Assembly: GCF_004681125.1 (NCBI RefSeq)
Contig: NZ_SIHO01000002.1
Location: 124,001-188,000 of the forward strand
DNA: 64,000 nucleotides
Reading direction: 5' to 3'
Source of the DNA: Glacieibacterium arshaanense
GTDB lineage: Bacteria; Pseudomonadota; Alphaproteobacteria; Sphingomonadales; Sphingomonadaceae
Shown: positions 15,997 through 24,727 of the stretch, in pieces
How the letters are laid out: the number at the start of each line of letters is the position of its first letter
How positions within the stretch are numbered: position 1 is the first letter of the stretch
Notes under the pieces: model-generated
The model's database searches: none
Told to the model about the DNA's origin: nothing
The model's input: only the letters and a program-made list of their open reading frames with translations
Translations under genes and position numbers: made by a program

Positions 15997-18609
15997 ATGG
16001 ATGTCGTGATCGTCGAATCGCCGGCGAAGGCCAAAACGATCAACAAATACCTCGGCTCGAACTACACGGTTCTGGCGAGCTACGGCCATGTCCGCGATTT
16101 GCCGGCCAAGGACGGCTCGGTTGACACCAACGATGATTTCGCGATGAAGTGGGAGCTGTACGGTGACAAGGCGCGCCAGCTCAAGGCCATTGCCGACGAA
16201 CTCAAGCACGCCGACCGCGTTATCCTCGCCACCGATCCGGATCGCGAGGGCGAGGCGATTTCGTGGCATCTGCTCGAATGGCTCAAGGGCAAGAAAGCTG
16301 TGCCCAAGGGCGGGGCAACGCGCGTCACCTTCAACGAGATTACCAAGTCGGCGATCCTCGCGGCGATGGAAAAGCCCCGCGACATCGACATGGATCTGGT
16401 CGATGCCTATCTGGCGCGCCGCGCGCTCGACTATCTCGTCGGCTTCAACCTGTCGCCGGTGCTGTGGCGCAAGCTGCCCGGCGCCAAGTCGGCGGGACGC
16501 GTGCAATCGGTAGCGCTGCGGCTGGTTGTCGACCGCGAGCGCGAAATCGAATCGTTCATCAACCGCGAATACTGGACCGTCGAAGCCGATATGGTCTCGG
16601 CCGGTGGCAGCCCGTTCAGCGCACGGCTGTCGTTCTGGAACGGCAGGAAGCTGACGCAGTTCGATCTGTCGAACGAGCAGGACGCCCGCCGCGCGCAGGC
16701 CGATGTGCAGGCTGGCGTCTACAAAATCAGCGCCGTCGAGACCAAGCCGGCGACGCGCAACCCGTTCCCGCCGTTCACCACGTCGACGTTGCAGCAGGAA
16801 GCCTCACGCAAGCTCGGCTTCACCGCCAGCCACACGATGCGCGTGGCCCAAGCGCTCTACGAAGAGGGCGCCATCACCTATATGCGGACCGACGGCGTCC
16901 AGATGGCGGGCGAGGCGATTGCCGCCGCGCGCGACATGATCGCCAAGACCTTCGGCGCCGGCCCCGACGTGCTGCCCGAAAAGCCGCGCATCTACACCAC
17001 CAAGGCGAAGAACGCGCAGGAAGCGCATGAGGCGATCCGCCCGACCGATCTCGCCAAGGCGCACCACGGCAGTGGCGACAACGGCAAGCTGTACGAACTG
17101 ATCTGGAAGCGCACCATCGCCAGCCAGATGGCCAGCGCGCGACTGGAACGCACCGCGGTCGATCTCGCCGCCGCCGACGGCAAGACGCAGCTGCGCGCCA
17201 CCGGCCAGGTCGTGCTCAGCCCCGGCTTCCTCGCGGTTTATACCGAGACAGTCGAAGATGTCCGCAAGGGTGACGAAGCCGAAGATGACAGCCGCCGCCT
17301 GCCGCGCCTGACGCAGGGCGAGACGGCGCAAGTCAAGGAGGCCACCGCCGACCAGCATTTCACCGAGCCGCCACCGCGCTTTTCCGAAGCCTCGCTGGTC
17401 AAGCGCCTCGAAGAACTCGGCATCGGCCGACCGTCAACCTATGCGTCGATTTTGCAGACGCTGCGCGACCGCGCTTACGTCCGCATCGAAAAGAACCGCT
17501 TCTATGCCGAGGAAAAGGGCCGGCTGGTCACAGCGTTTCTCGAACGCTTCTTCGAAAAATACGTCAGCTATGACTTCACCGCCGACCTCGAAACGCGGCT
17601 CGACGATGTGTCGGCGGGCAGCCTCGCCTACAAGACCGTGCTCGCCGAATTCTGGAAGGACTTTGAGCCCAAGACCAAGGAAATCCTCGAGCTGCGCCCG
17701 TCCGACGTGACGGTGGCGCTCGACGAATTCCTCGCGCCGTTCCTGTTCCCGCCGAAGGCCGACGGCAGCGACCCGCGCGTCTGCCCGACGTGCGGCACCG
17801 GCCGGCTGTCGATGCGCACGGGCAAGTTCGGCGCGTTCATCAGCTGCTCGAACTATCCCGAATGTCGCTACACGCGCCAGTTCGGCGAAAATGCCGACGC
17901 CAACGGGGCCACCAGCGGCCCCGTCGACATCGGCATTGATCCGGTGACCGGCGAAAAGATCACGCTGCGGTCGGGACGCTTTGGCGCCTATCTGCAGCGC
18001 GGCGAAGACGGCGCCAAGGGCGACCCCAAGCCGCCGCGCGCCTCGATCCCCAAGGACGTCAGCGTCGCCGGCCCTGACGATATCGAAATGGCGCTCAAGC
18101 TGCTGTCGCTGCCGCGCGAAATCGGCCTGCACCCCGAAACCGGCGACAAGATTACCGCTAGCATCGGCCGCTACGGGCCGTATCTGGCGCACGCGGGTAA
18201 ATATGCGCGGCTGGCCTCGACCGTCGAAGTGTTCGAGACCGGCATGAACGCCGCCGTCGTCAAGCTCGCCGAAGCTGCCGCCAACCCTGGCCGCGCGCGC
18301 AACGCCCCGTCTGCGCTGCTCGAACTCGGCGCACATCCGGTGTCGGGCGCGGCCATCAAGCTGATGTCGGGGCGCTTCGGGCCGTACATCACCGACGGCA
18401 CCACCAACGCCAATGTGCCCAAGGGCAGCGACGGCATGGCGCTGACGCTCGACGAAGCCGCCGCGCTGATCGACGCACGCGCGGCCGCCGGCCCGTCGAA
18501 GGGCAAGCGCAAGGTGGCCAAAAAGTCCGCGGTCAAGAAACCCGCCGCTAAGAAGCCCGCCGCGAAGAAAAAGGCCCCGGCCAAGAAAGCCGCCAAGCCC
18601 GCCGCATGA
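15997..18609 (+). CDS. topA: DNA topoisomerase I
   Basis: A type IA topoisomerase of 870 residues that relaxes negative supercoils. The Toprim domain opens with MDVVIVESPAKAKTINKYLG and contains ATDPDREGEAISWH. The active-site tyrosine lies in EGAITYMRTDGV near residue 310. One zinc-finger module (CPTCGTGRLSMRTGKFGAF, then CSNYPEC) and several related repeats beginning LRSGRFGAYLQRG follow. The last about 40 residues are a Lys/Ala/Pro-rich tail of AAKK repeats, a common DNA-contacting extension. ATG 15997 gives the family N-terminus. Its stop overlaps the next start by 4 bp, so it is translationally coupled to the arginase-family gene. Confidence 0.97.
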   Translation: MDVVIVESPAKAKTINKYLGSNYTVLASYGHVRDLPAKDGSVDTNDDFAMKWELYGDKARQLKAIADELKHADRVILATDPDREGEAISWHLLEWLKGKKAVPKGGATRVTFNEITKSAILAAMEKPRDIDMDLVDAYLARRALDYLVGFNLSPVLWRKLPGAKSAGRVQSVALRLVVDREREIESFINREYWTVEADMVSAGGSPFSARLSFWNGRKLTQFDLSNEQDARRAQADVQAGVYKISAVETKPATRNPFPPFTTSTLQQEASRKLGFTASHTMRVAQALYEEGAITYMRTDGVQMAGEAIAAARDMIAKTFGAGPDVLPEKPRIYTTKAKNAQEAHEAIRPTDLAKAHHGSGDNGKLYELIWKRTIASQMASARLERTAVDLAAADGKTQLRATGQVVLSPGFLAVYTETVEDVRKGDEAEDDSRRLPRLTQGETAQVKEATADQHFTEPPPRFSEASLVKRLEELGIGRPSTYASILQTLRDRAYVRIEKNRFYAEEKGRLVTAFLERFFEKYVSYDFTADLETRLDDVSAGSLAYKTVLAEFWKDFEPKTKEILELRPSDVTVALDEFLAPFLFPPKADGSDPRVCPTCGTGRLSMRTGKFGAFISCSNYPECRYTRQFGENADANGATSGPVDIGIDPVTGEKITLRSGRFGAYLQRGEDGAKGDPKPPRASIPKDVSVAGPDDIEMALKLLSLPREIGLHPETGDKITASIGRYGPYLAHAGKYARLASTVEVFETGMNAAVVKLAEAAANPGRARNAPSALLELGAHPVSGAAIKLMSGRFGPYITDGTTNANVPKGSDGMALTLDEAAALIDARAAAGPSKGKRKVAKKSAVKKPAAKKPAAKKKAPAKKAAKPAA

Positions 18610-19412
18610 GCCGGATCGCGCTGATCGGCCTGCCGAGCGACGCCAACAGCAGCTTCCTGCGCGGCGCCGCTGCGGCACCGGCGGCAATCCGCGCCGCGCT
18701 GTTTTCGCCGCACGGCAACAGTGCCGCCGAAAACGGCTTCGAACTGGGTCGCGAGATCGTCATCGACGACGGCGGTGACCTGCCGCTCGCAAACCGCATC
18801 GCCGATAACGCCGCCGATGACGCGGCCATCGCCGCCGCCGTCACCGCCGCGACCGTACGCGGGTGCGTGCCGCTGCTGCTCGGTGGCGACCATGCGGTGA
18901 CCTTTCCGGTCGTGGCCGCGCTGGCGGCGGTGCACGGCCCGCTGACCATCCTGCATATCGACGCGCACCCCGACCTCTACGACGATTTCGAAGCCAATCC
19001 GCGCAGCCATGCGTCGCCGTTCGCCCGCATCATGGAGGCCGGTCACGCCAAGCGGCTGGTGCAAGTCGGCATCCGCACCGCGAACGCCCACCAGCGCGCG
19101 CAGGCAGCGCGCTTCGGCGTGGAAGTCGTCCCGATGCGCGATTTCAGCGTATCGGCGGTCCCGCGCCTCGACGGGCCGCTGTACATTTCAATCGACCTCG
19201 ACGGGCTCGATCCGGCGTTTGCACCCGGCGTGTCGCACCATGAACCCGGCGGGCTGTCGGTGCGCGAATTGCTCGACATTTTGCAGGGCATCGACGTGCC
19301 GGTCGTCGGCGCCGATGTCGTCGAATACAACCCCGACCGCGATGTGAACGGGGTGACCGCAATCGTCGCGGCAAAGCTGGTCAAAGAAATTGCCGCGTTG
19401 ATGGCGCGATAG
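18606..19412 (+). CDS. Arginase/agmatinase family protein
   Basis: A 268-residue ureohydrolase. All binuclear manganese ligand motifs are present: GGDHAVTFP near 97, HIDAHPDLYDDF near 117-128 and SIDLDGLDPAFAPGVSHHEPGG split across residues 196-217. The family cleaves guanidino compounds such as agmatine, arginine or formiminoglutamate; the subtype cannot be fixed here, though agmatinase-like is most probable. It overlaps topA by 4 bp (ATGA) and is followed by a palindromic repeat pair before rnr. Confidence 0.9.
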   Translation: MSRIALIGLPSDANSSFLRGAAAAPAAIRAALFSPHGNSAAENGFELGREIVIDDGGDLPLANRIADNAADDAAIAAAVTAATVRGCVPLLLGGDHAVTFPVVAALAAVHGPLTILHIDAHPDLYDDFEANPRSHASPFARIMEAGHAKRLVQVGIRTANAHQRAQAARFGVEVVPMRDFSVSAVPRLDGPLYISIDLDGLDPAFAPGVSHHEPGGLSVRELLDILQGIDVPVVGADVVEYNPDRDVNGVTAIVAAKLVKEIAALMAR

Positions 19413-19490
19413 GCCTCCGGCGGGCAGGGGCTTGCCCCTGCACCCGATTCCAAAATGGGTGCAGGCCTCAGGCCTGCCCGCCGGAGGCCC
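19412..19490. repeat. Two palindromic intergenic repeat units, head to head
   Basis: Unit 1 (19412-19447) reads GGCCTCCGGCGGGCAGG, then a hairpin GCAGGGG-cttg-CCCCTGC, then ACCCGA. Unit 2 (19457-19490) is the same element inverted, with stem GCAGGCC-tca-GGCCTGC. Together they form a larger inverted repeat between the arginase-family gene and rnr. They belong to a family with copies at 21758, 22164, 42547 and 43973 and may act as a terminator here. Confidence 0.85.
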
Positions 19491-19524
19491 TGTTCGTCGT
19501 GCCCGTAATCGCGCATAACGCGGC

Positions 19525-21756
19525 ATGCATCGCAAAACCCACTCTACCGGCCTGCCGACACCCGACCAGGTGCTCGATTTCATCGCGCGCACGCCGTCGG
19601 CGGTGGGCAAGCGCGATATTGCCAAAGCTTTCGGGCTGCACGGTGCCGACAAGATCGCGTTGAAGGCGTTGCTCAAGGACATGGCCGATGCCGGGCAGCT
19701 TGAGGTCGGCGCCGGGCGGACGGTGCATAAGGGTGGCGGTTTGCCCAAGGTAGCGGTGTTGCGGGTGATTGAGGCGGGCGACGACGGCGCTGTCGGCGTG
19801 CCCGACAATTGGAGCCAGCCGACACCGCCGCCACGCGTGCGGATCAGCGAGCGGCGGCCGGCGAAGGGCGCGCGCCATGCGGCGCTCGGCGTCAACGACC
19901 GCGTGCTGGCGCGCATCGAGGAAGCCGGCAGCGGCTACCGCGCCTTCCCGATGAAGACGCTGGCGAAAACCGACGAATTCGTACTTGGCATCCTGCGCCG
20001 CGAGGCCGGCGGCATCCGCCTGGTGCCGGTCGACAAGCGCGCGCGCAGCGACCTTGCGGTGCTCGATGCCGGTGGCGCGCAGGTCGGTGACCTGGTGCTT
20101 GCCGAGCCGTCGGGCCGCCCGCCGCGCCAGCATGCGCGCGTGGTCGAAATCCTCGGCGATCCGTTTGCGCCGCGTAGTTTCTCAATGATTGCCATCCACG
20201 CCAAGGGCATCCCGCAGCGTTTCCCCGACGAAGCAATTGCCGAGGCCGAGGCGGTGGCAAAGCAGGAGCTCGGCAAGCGCGAGGACCTGCGCGCATTGCC
20301 GTTCCTGACCATCGACCCCGCCGACGCGCGCGACCATGACGATGCCGTCTGGGCCGCGCCGGACGATGACGCCGCCAACGCCGGCGGTTGGAAAGCCATC
20401 GTCGCGATTGCCGACGTGTCCTACTACGTTCGCCCCGGCACCGCGCTCGACAAGTCGGCGCGCGAGCGCGGCAATTCGGTGTATTTCCCCGACCGCGTCG
20501 TGCCGATGCTGCCCGAAGTCCTGTCGGCGGACGCCTGCTCGCTGGTCGAAAACGCCGACCGCGCCGTGCTCGCCTGCCATCTAACCTTCGCGCCCGACGG
20601 CAAGCTACTGGCGCACCGCTTCACCCGCGCCACCATCCGCTGCGTTGCCAACATCGCCTATGAAGAGGCGCAAGCCACGCACGATGCCGGCACCGGAACC
20701 TGGGCCGACGTGTTGAAGCCACTATGGGGCGCCTGGGGCGCGCTCGCCAAGGCCCGCGCCGCCCGTGCGCCGCTCGATCTCGACTTGCCCGAACGCCGGG
20801 TCGAGCTCGACGAGACCGGCAAGATTGTCGCGATCGTCCTGCGCGAGCAGCTCGACGCGCACCGGCTCATCGAAGACTTCATGATTGCCGCGAACGTTGC
20901 CGCCGCACTGGCGCTCGAAGCCAAGAAAACCGTCTGCATGTACCGCGTCCATGAAACCCCGGGCCGCGAGAAGCTCGTGGCGCTCAAGGACTATCTCGAA
21001 ACCTTCGGCCTGTCGTTCGCGCTCGGCCAGGTCATGCAGCCGCGCACCTTCAACGGCATCCTGACCGCCGTCAAAGGTACCGAAAGCGCGCAGCAGATCA
21101 GCGAGCAGGTGCTGCGCACGCAGACCCAAGCCTATTACTCGCCCGAAAACAAAGGCCATTTCGGGCTGGCGCTCGGCAGCTACGGCCATTTCACCTCGCC
21201 GATCCGCCGCTACGCCGACCTTGTCGTCCACCGCGCGCTGGTGCGGGCCTACAAGCTCGGCGACGGCGGCTTGAGCGACGAGGCCGCCAAGGTCATCGGC
21301 CGCACCGCCGAACACATCTCGATGACCGAGCGCCGCGCCATGGAGGCCGAGCGCGACACCACCGACCGCTACGTCGCCGCCTATCTGAACACGCGGCTCG
21401 GCGAAACCGTCGCGGCACGCATCACCGGCGTCCAGCGCTTCGGCTTCTTCGCCACTGTCGTTGGCATCGGCGGCGACGGGCTGGTGCCGGTCTCGACACT
21501 CGGCGACGAACGCTTCGTATTCGATGAAGGCACGCACACCCTGGAAGGCATCGAATCGGGGATGCGCTTCGTGCCCGGCCAGCGCCTCGACCTCAAACTC
21601 GTCGAAGCCAATGCCATCACCGGATCATTGCGCTTCGAACTTCCGTTGCCCGAAGGCGACGACGGCGCCTCGCGCGCAATGCGCCGCGACCGCGTCAAGA
21701 TGGGGCGGCGTGCGGGGCAGAGTCGGATCCCCAAGGGTGTAAGACGCGGTAGATGA
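19525..21756 (+). CDS. rnr: Ribonuclease R
   Basis: A processive 3'-5' exoribonuclease of the RNB family, 743 residues, that degrades structured RNA. The order is an N-terminal winged-helix region (residues 1-70), cold-shock domains, then the catalytic RNB domain with TIDPADARDHDDAVWA near 265-280, whose aspartates bind magnesium. Further blocks are SVYFPDRVVPMLPEVLS and HFTSPIRRYADLVVHR. A C-terminal S1 domain starts at VAARITGVQRFGFFA near 630, with a short basic tail. It is flanked on both sides by copies of the palindromic repeat. Confidence 0.96.
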   Translation: MHRKTHSTGLPTPDQVLDFIARTPSAVGKRDIAKAFGLHGADKIALKALLKDMADAGQLEVGAGRTVHKGGGLPKVAVLRVIEAGDDGAVGVPDNWSQPTPPPRVRISERRPAKGARHAALGVNDRVLARIEEAGSGYRAFPMKTLAKTDEFVLGILRREAGGIRLVPVDKRARSDLAVLDAGGAQVGDLVLAEPSGRPPRQHARVVEILGDPFAPRSFSMIAIHAKGIPQRFPDEAIAEAEAVAKQELGKREDLRALPFLTIDPADARDHDDAVWAAPDDDAANAGGWKAIVAIADVSYYVRPGTALDKSARERGNSVYFPDRVVPMLPEVLSADACSLVENADRAVLACHLTFAPDGKLLAHRFTRATIRCVANIAYEEAQATHDAGTGTWADVLKPLWGAWGALAKARAARAPLDLDLPERRVELDETGKIVAIVLREQLDAHRLIEDFMIAANVAAALALEAKKTVCMYRVHETPGREKLVALKDYLETFGLSFALGQVMQPRTFNGILTAVKGTESAQQISEQVLRTQTQAYYSPENKGHFGLALGSYGHFTSPIRRYADLVVHRALVRAYKLGDGGLSDEAAKVIGRTAEHISMTERRAMEAERDTTDRYVAAYLNTRLGETVAARITGVQRFGFFATVVGIGGDGLVPVSTLGDERFVFDEGTHTLEGIESGMRFVPGQRLDLKLVEANAITGSLRFELPLPEGDDGASRAMRRDRVKMGRRAGQSRIPKGVRRGR

Positions 21757-21757
21757 A

Positions 21758-21793
21758 GGGCCTCCGGCGGGCAGGCCTGAGGCCTGCACCCGA
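21758..21793. repeat. Palindromic intergenic repeat unit
   Basis: The unit starts GGGCCTCCGGCGGGCAGG two bases after the rnr stop. The central stem is GCAGGCC-tga-GGCCTGC and the unit ends ACCCGA. It has the same orientation as units at 19412 and 42547. It may serve as the rnr terminator. Confidence 0.85.
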
Positions 21794-21901
21794 AATTTAG
21801 GCGCGCAACTTGACTTTCGGCGGCGCTTTCGCCAGAGAGCGCGGTCTGTCGCGAAGGCCCGTACCTGAGCGCTCCAATCGATTCGAGTTCAAGGGACCGT
21901 C

Positions 21902-22069
21902 ATGGCCAAGCCGACTACCATCAAGATCCGCCTCGTCAGCAGCGCTGACACCGGCTTCTTCTATGTCACCAAGAAGAACCCGCGCACGCAGACCGAGAAG
22001 CTGAGCTTCCGCAAGTACGATCCCGTCGTGCGTAAGCACGTCGATTTCAAGGAAGCCAAGATCAAGTAA
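21902..22069 (+). CDS. rpmG: 50S ribosomal protein L33
   Basis: A 55-residue protein starting [20 protein letters not shown] and ending [13 protein letters not shown], with the [20 protein letters not shown] core of L33. The zinc-binding cysteines found in some L33 versions are absent, as is normal for the proteobacterial C-minus form. The ATG at 21902 is preceded by AAGGGACC. It is a single-gene unit followed by a strong hairpin terminator. Confidence 0.97.
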   Translation: MAKPTTIKIRLVSSADTGFFYVTKKNPRTQTEKLSFRKYDPVVRKHVDFKEAKIK

Positions 22070-22118
22070 GCCCGCGCGCGGCACCCGCTGCGCTGCCCGG
22101 TCGACCAGCCCCGCCCAG

Positions 22119-22142
22119 CCCCGCTGAGCGGGGTTTGTCGTT
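22119..22142 (+). terminator. Rho-independent-type terminator after rpmG
   Basis: CCCCGC (22119-22124), loop TGA, GCGGGG (22128-22133), then TTTGTCGTTT. The perfect 6-bp GC stem with a T-rich tail lies 50 bp after the rpmG stop. Confidence 0.75.
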
Positions 22143-22163
22143 TGTCAAGAATGCCGTCAACAG

Positions 22164-22199
22164 TCGGGTGCAGGGGTCACCCCTGCCCGCCCGAGGCCC
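22164..22199. repeat. Palindromic intergenic repeat unit (inverted orientation)
   Basis: The unit reads TCGGGTGCAGGGG-tca-CCCCTGCCCGC and then CCGAGGCCC. It is the reverse orientation of the family and has a GGGG/CCCC stem. One flank base differs from the usual CCGGAGG (CCCGAGG). It lies between the rpmG terminator and the 3' end of the diguanylate cyclase gene. Confidence 0.8.
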
Positions 22200-22206
22200 T
22201 TCAACT

Positions 22207-23130
22207 CTACGCGGCCGCCGAAGACCCCGCCGTCTCGACTCGGTTGCGCCCGGCGCGCTTCGCCACGAACAGCGCCGCATCGGCGCGGTGCAGCAGTGCC
22301 GGTCCATCGACATCGCCGGGCTCGAGCGCCGCGACGCCGATGCTGACGGTGATTCGCATGTCGGCGGCGTGCGCATCGGTGCCGCCGATCGGGGTCGCCT
22401 CGACGGTGGCGCGCAGGCGCTCGGCAATCCGCCGTGCGGTGGCGAGGTCGGTATCGGGCATCACCACCACCAGCTCGTCGCCGCCGTAGCGCACCACCAT
22501 GTCGCTACCGCGCACGCTGGAGGACAGCCGCGCCGCGACGGCCTGCAGCGCGCGGTCGCCGGCGGCATGACCGAAGCGGTCGTTGACCGGCTTGAACGCA
22601 TCGATGTCGAGCATCAGCACCACCAGCGGCAACCCGCCGGCGCGCGCGCGCGTTACGATTTCACCGAGTTGGCTGTCGAGATAGCGGCGATTGAACAGCC
22701 CGGTCACTGCATCGGTATTGGCGAGCAACTGCGTTGCGCGCGCCTCGGTGCTGATACGGTCGAGCATGCGCTTGCGGCGCAGCAGCGCGGCAGCACGTGC
22801 GCGCACCTCACCGCCGTCGATCGGCAGCCCGGCGCAGTCGCTAACGCCCAGGTCGAACGCTTTGATCAGCGCATCGGGCATGTTACGCGGCACCAGCGCC
22901 AACACGGGGGTGTCGTTGCTGTGCGCCGCAGCACGCAGCCGCGCCAGCTGGCGCAAATTCTCAAGCCCGGGCTGGTCGAGCGCAACAATAAGCAAGTCGG
23001 TACCATGGTCGCGAATGCGAACCGCGGCGTCGGCGGCGCGTACGGCCTCAACCTGCGCAGCGTCGCCAAACAGCATCGCCAGTGTCGAAGCATGATGCTT
23101 CGCACCCACAAGCAATATCTTTTCGATCAT
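22207..23130 (-). CDS. Receiver-like/GGDEF diguanylate cyclase
   Basis: A 307-residue protein that should make cyclic di-GMP. Residues 1-120 look like a receiver-type fold (KILLVGAKHHASTLAML at the start, then DLLIVALDQPG and PVLALVPRNMPDALI), as in PleD-like proteins, although it lacks the usual acidic pocket and phosphoryl-Asp pattern, so it may be a pseudo-receiver. Residues about 140-300 are the GGDEF domain. The active site is YGGDELVVVMPD, a GGDEL variant, and an inhibitory I-site RGSD lies five residues upstream, so product feedback is expected. It is a single minus-strand gene with no obvious partner. Confidence 0.92.
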   Translation of the reverse strand: MIEKILLVGAKHHASTLAMLFGDAAQVEAVRAADAAVRIRDHGTDLLIVALDQPGLENLRQLARLRAAAHSNDTPVLALVPRNMPDALIKAFDLGVSDCAGLPIDGGEVRARAAALLRRKRMLDRISTEARATQLLANTDAVTGLFNRRYLDSQLGEIVTRARAGGLPLVVLMLDIDAFKPVNDRFGHAAGDRALQAVAARLSSSVRGSDMVVRYGGDELVVVMPDTDLATARRIAERLRATVEATPIGGTDAHAADMRITVSIGVAALEPGDVDGPALLHRADAALFVAKRAGRNRVETAGSSAAA

Positions 23131-23360
23131 CGACCCCTCGATGTCACGAGCCGTTTAATTACGCCCGCGTTCAGTTCGACACAATATGATTCGCAATACA
23201 CGCAAAGCTACGGCACCGCCAAAGACGGGCAACGAACGGGGCAAATGCGGCAAGCCGCCCGCATCCCGAACCATTTGCACGATACAAGTGCATGACAAGT
23301 CGCGCCGCCGGGCGCTAAACAATGGTTCGATCAACCCCGAATGCAGAATCGACTATAGCG

Positions 23361-23645
23361 ATGCGAGGTAGCGAAATCGTTAAGGCCGGCAGCGCCGCTG
23401 ACAGCGAAACGCTGGCATTGCAGGCGCTTGCGTACATTGTCGGCGACACTGCACTCGGGCCGCGGTTTCTCGACCTCACCGGGCTGGACGCCGCGTCGCT
23501 GCGCGCCCACGCCGGCGAACGCCATGTGCTCGCCGCCGCGCTGGCCTTCCTCGAAGGCCATGAACCGTCGTTGCTCGCGGCCGCGGCTGCACTTGATATC
23601 AAGCCCGCCGCGCTGGTCGCGGCCTCGGCGCAACTGGGAAACTGA
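23361..23645 (+). CDS. DUF3572 family protein
   Basis: A small helical protein of 94 residues from ATG 23361; an in-frame ATG at 23322 would add 13 residues. The body SETLALQALAYIVGD, then RFLDLTGLDAASLRAHAG and FLEGHEPSLLAAAAALDI, matches the alphaproteobacterial DUF3572 family, of unknown function. It stands 2 bp before the HAD hydrolase gene and starts a four-gene plus-strand run with RidA and a FemAB-like protein. Confidence 0.8.
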   Translation: MRGSEIVKAGSAADSETLALQALAYIVGDTALGPRFLDLTGLDAASLRAHAGERHVLAAALAFLEGHEPSLLAAAAALDIKPAALVAASAQLGN

Positions 23646-23647
23646 CC

Positions 23648-24259
23648 ATGGCCACCCGCCCGCTGCTGATCTGCGACTGCGACGAGGTGCTTCTGCATTT
23701 CGTCACCCCGTTCACCGGCTATCTGCAATCAGCGCATGACCTGACGCTCAGCATGTCGAGCTTTGCGCTGACCGGCAACGTCCGCCGCGCCAATGGCGAG
23801 GCGATCGAGCCGGGCGAATTCCCCGCGCTGCTCAACGGCTTTTTCGATACGCATATGTCGACCCAGACACCGACTCCCGGTGCCGTCGATGCGCTCGCCA
23901 CGCTGTCGGCGCATGCCGATATCGTCATCCTGACCAATTTGCAGGACCATCACGCCGCCGAACGCACGCACGAACTGGCACGCTTCGGCATGCCCTACCG
24001 CGTCATCGGCAACCAGGGGCCCAAGGGCAAGCCGGTCGCCGCGCTGGTTGCGGAATATGGCGCGAAGGACGTGGTGTTCGTCGATGACCTGCCGCCGCAC
24101 CACAGCTCGGTCAAGGCCGAGGCGCCGCACGTCCACCGGCTGCACATGGTCGCCGATCCGATCCTGTGGCCGCTGATCCCCGCGGCGCCCGATGCCCATG
24201 CGCGCATCGACCGCTGGGACGACGCGCTGCCGCACATCCGTTCAATATTGGGAGTATGA
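23648..24259 (+). CDS. HAD superfamily hydrolase
   Basis: A 203-residue HAD-fold hydrolase. Motif I is ICDCDEVLLHF (residues 8-18), a D-x-D-x-V type nucleophile region; motif II is in DIVILTNLQDHH; and motif IV is VVFVDDLPPHH near 140. The cap is small. HAD proteins are mostly phosphatases with broad substrates and this one cannot be narrowed. It follows the DUF3572 gene by 2 bp and precedes ridA-like by 3 bp, so the three are one operon. Confidence 0.85.
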   Translation: MATRPLLICDCDEVLLHFVTPFTGYLQSAHDLTLSMSSFALTGNVRRANGEAIEPGEFPALLNGFFDTHMSTQTPTPGAVDALATLSAHADIVILTNLQDHHAAERTHELARFGMPYRVIGNQGPKGKPVAALVAEYGAKDVVFVDDLPPHHSSVKAEAPHVHRLHMVADPILWPLIPAAPDAHARIDRWDDALPHIRSILGV

Positions 24260-24262
24260 GCG

Positions 24263-24727
24263 ATGACCATCGAACAACGCCTTGCTGAACTCGGCATCGT
24301 GCTGCCGCACGCCGCTGCCCCTGCCGCCAACTATGTGCCGACGGTGCTGCATGGCGGCCTGCTGCATATTTCGGGGCAGATCCCGTTTGATACCGAAGGC
24401 CAGCTGATTCGTGGCCGCATCGGTGATACGATGACGATGAAGGAAGGTGAGGCCGCCGCGCGGCGCTGCGCCGTTGGCCTGCTAGCGCAGATGCAAACCG
24501 CGCTGGGTTCGCTCGACAAGGTGCTGCGCGTCGTCAAGCTCGGCGTGTTCGTCAATTCGACCGCCGAGTTCACCGACCACCCCAAGGTCGCCAACGGCGC
24601 GTCGGACCTGATGGTCGCGGTGTTCGGCGACGCCGGACGCCACGCGCGCAGCGCCGTCGGTGTTGCCGCACTGCCGCTGGGCGTCGCGGTCGAAGTGGAT
24701 GCCATCGTCGCGGTCCATGCCGGCTGA
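24263..24727 (+). CDS. RidA family protein
   Basis: A 154-residue member of the RidA/YjgF/UK114 family, which hydrolyses reactive enamine/imine intermediates from PLP enzymes. It belongs to the longer subgroup that opens with TIEQRLAELGIVLP. Typical features are LLHISGQIPFD, GRIGDTMTMKEGEAAARRCA and VGVAALPLGVAVEVDAIVAV. The conserved catalytic Arg of true RidA (in the R-S-A-V segment) appears as ARSAVGVA. Its stop lies inside the start of the next gene (11-bp overlap). Confidence 0.92.
   Translation: MTIEQRLAELGIVLPHAAAPAANYVPTVLHGGLLHISGQIPFDTEGQLIRGRIGDTMTMKEGEAAARRCAVGLLAQMQTALGSLDKVLRVVKLGVFVNSTAEFTDHPKVANGASDLMVAVFGDAGRHARSAVGVAALPLGVAVEVDAIVAVHAG

Noticed and set aside
22081-22142. 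Continuation of rpmG into a longer protein
   Set aside because: L33 ends at the TAA at 22067-22069; what follows is a GC hairpin and T-tract.
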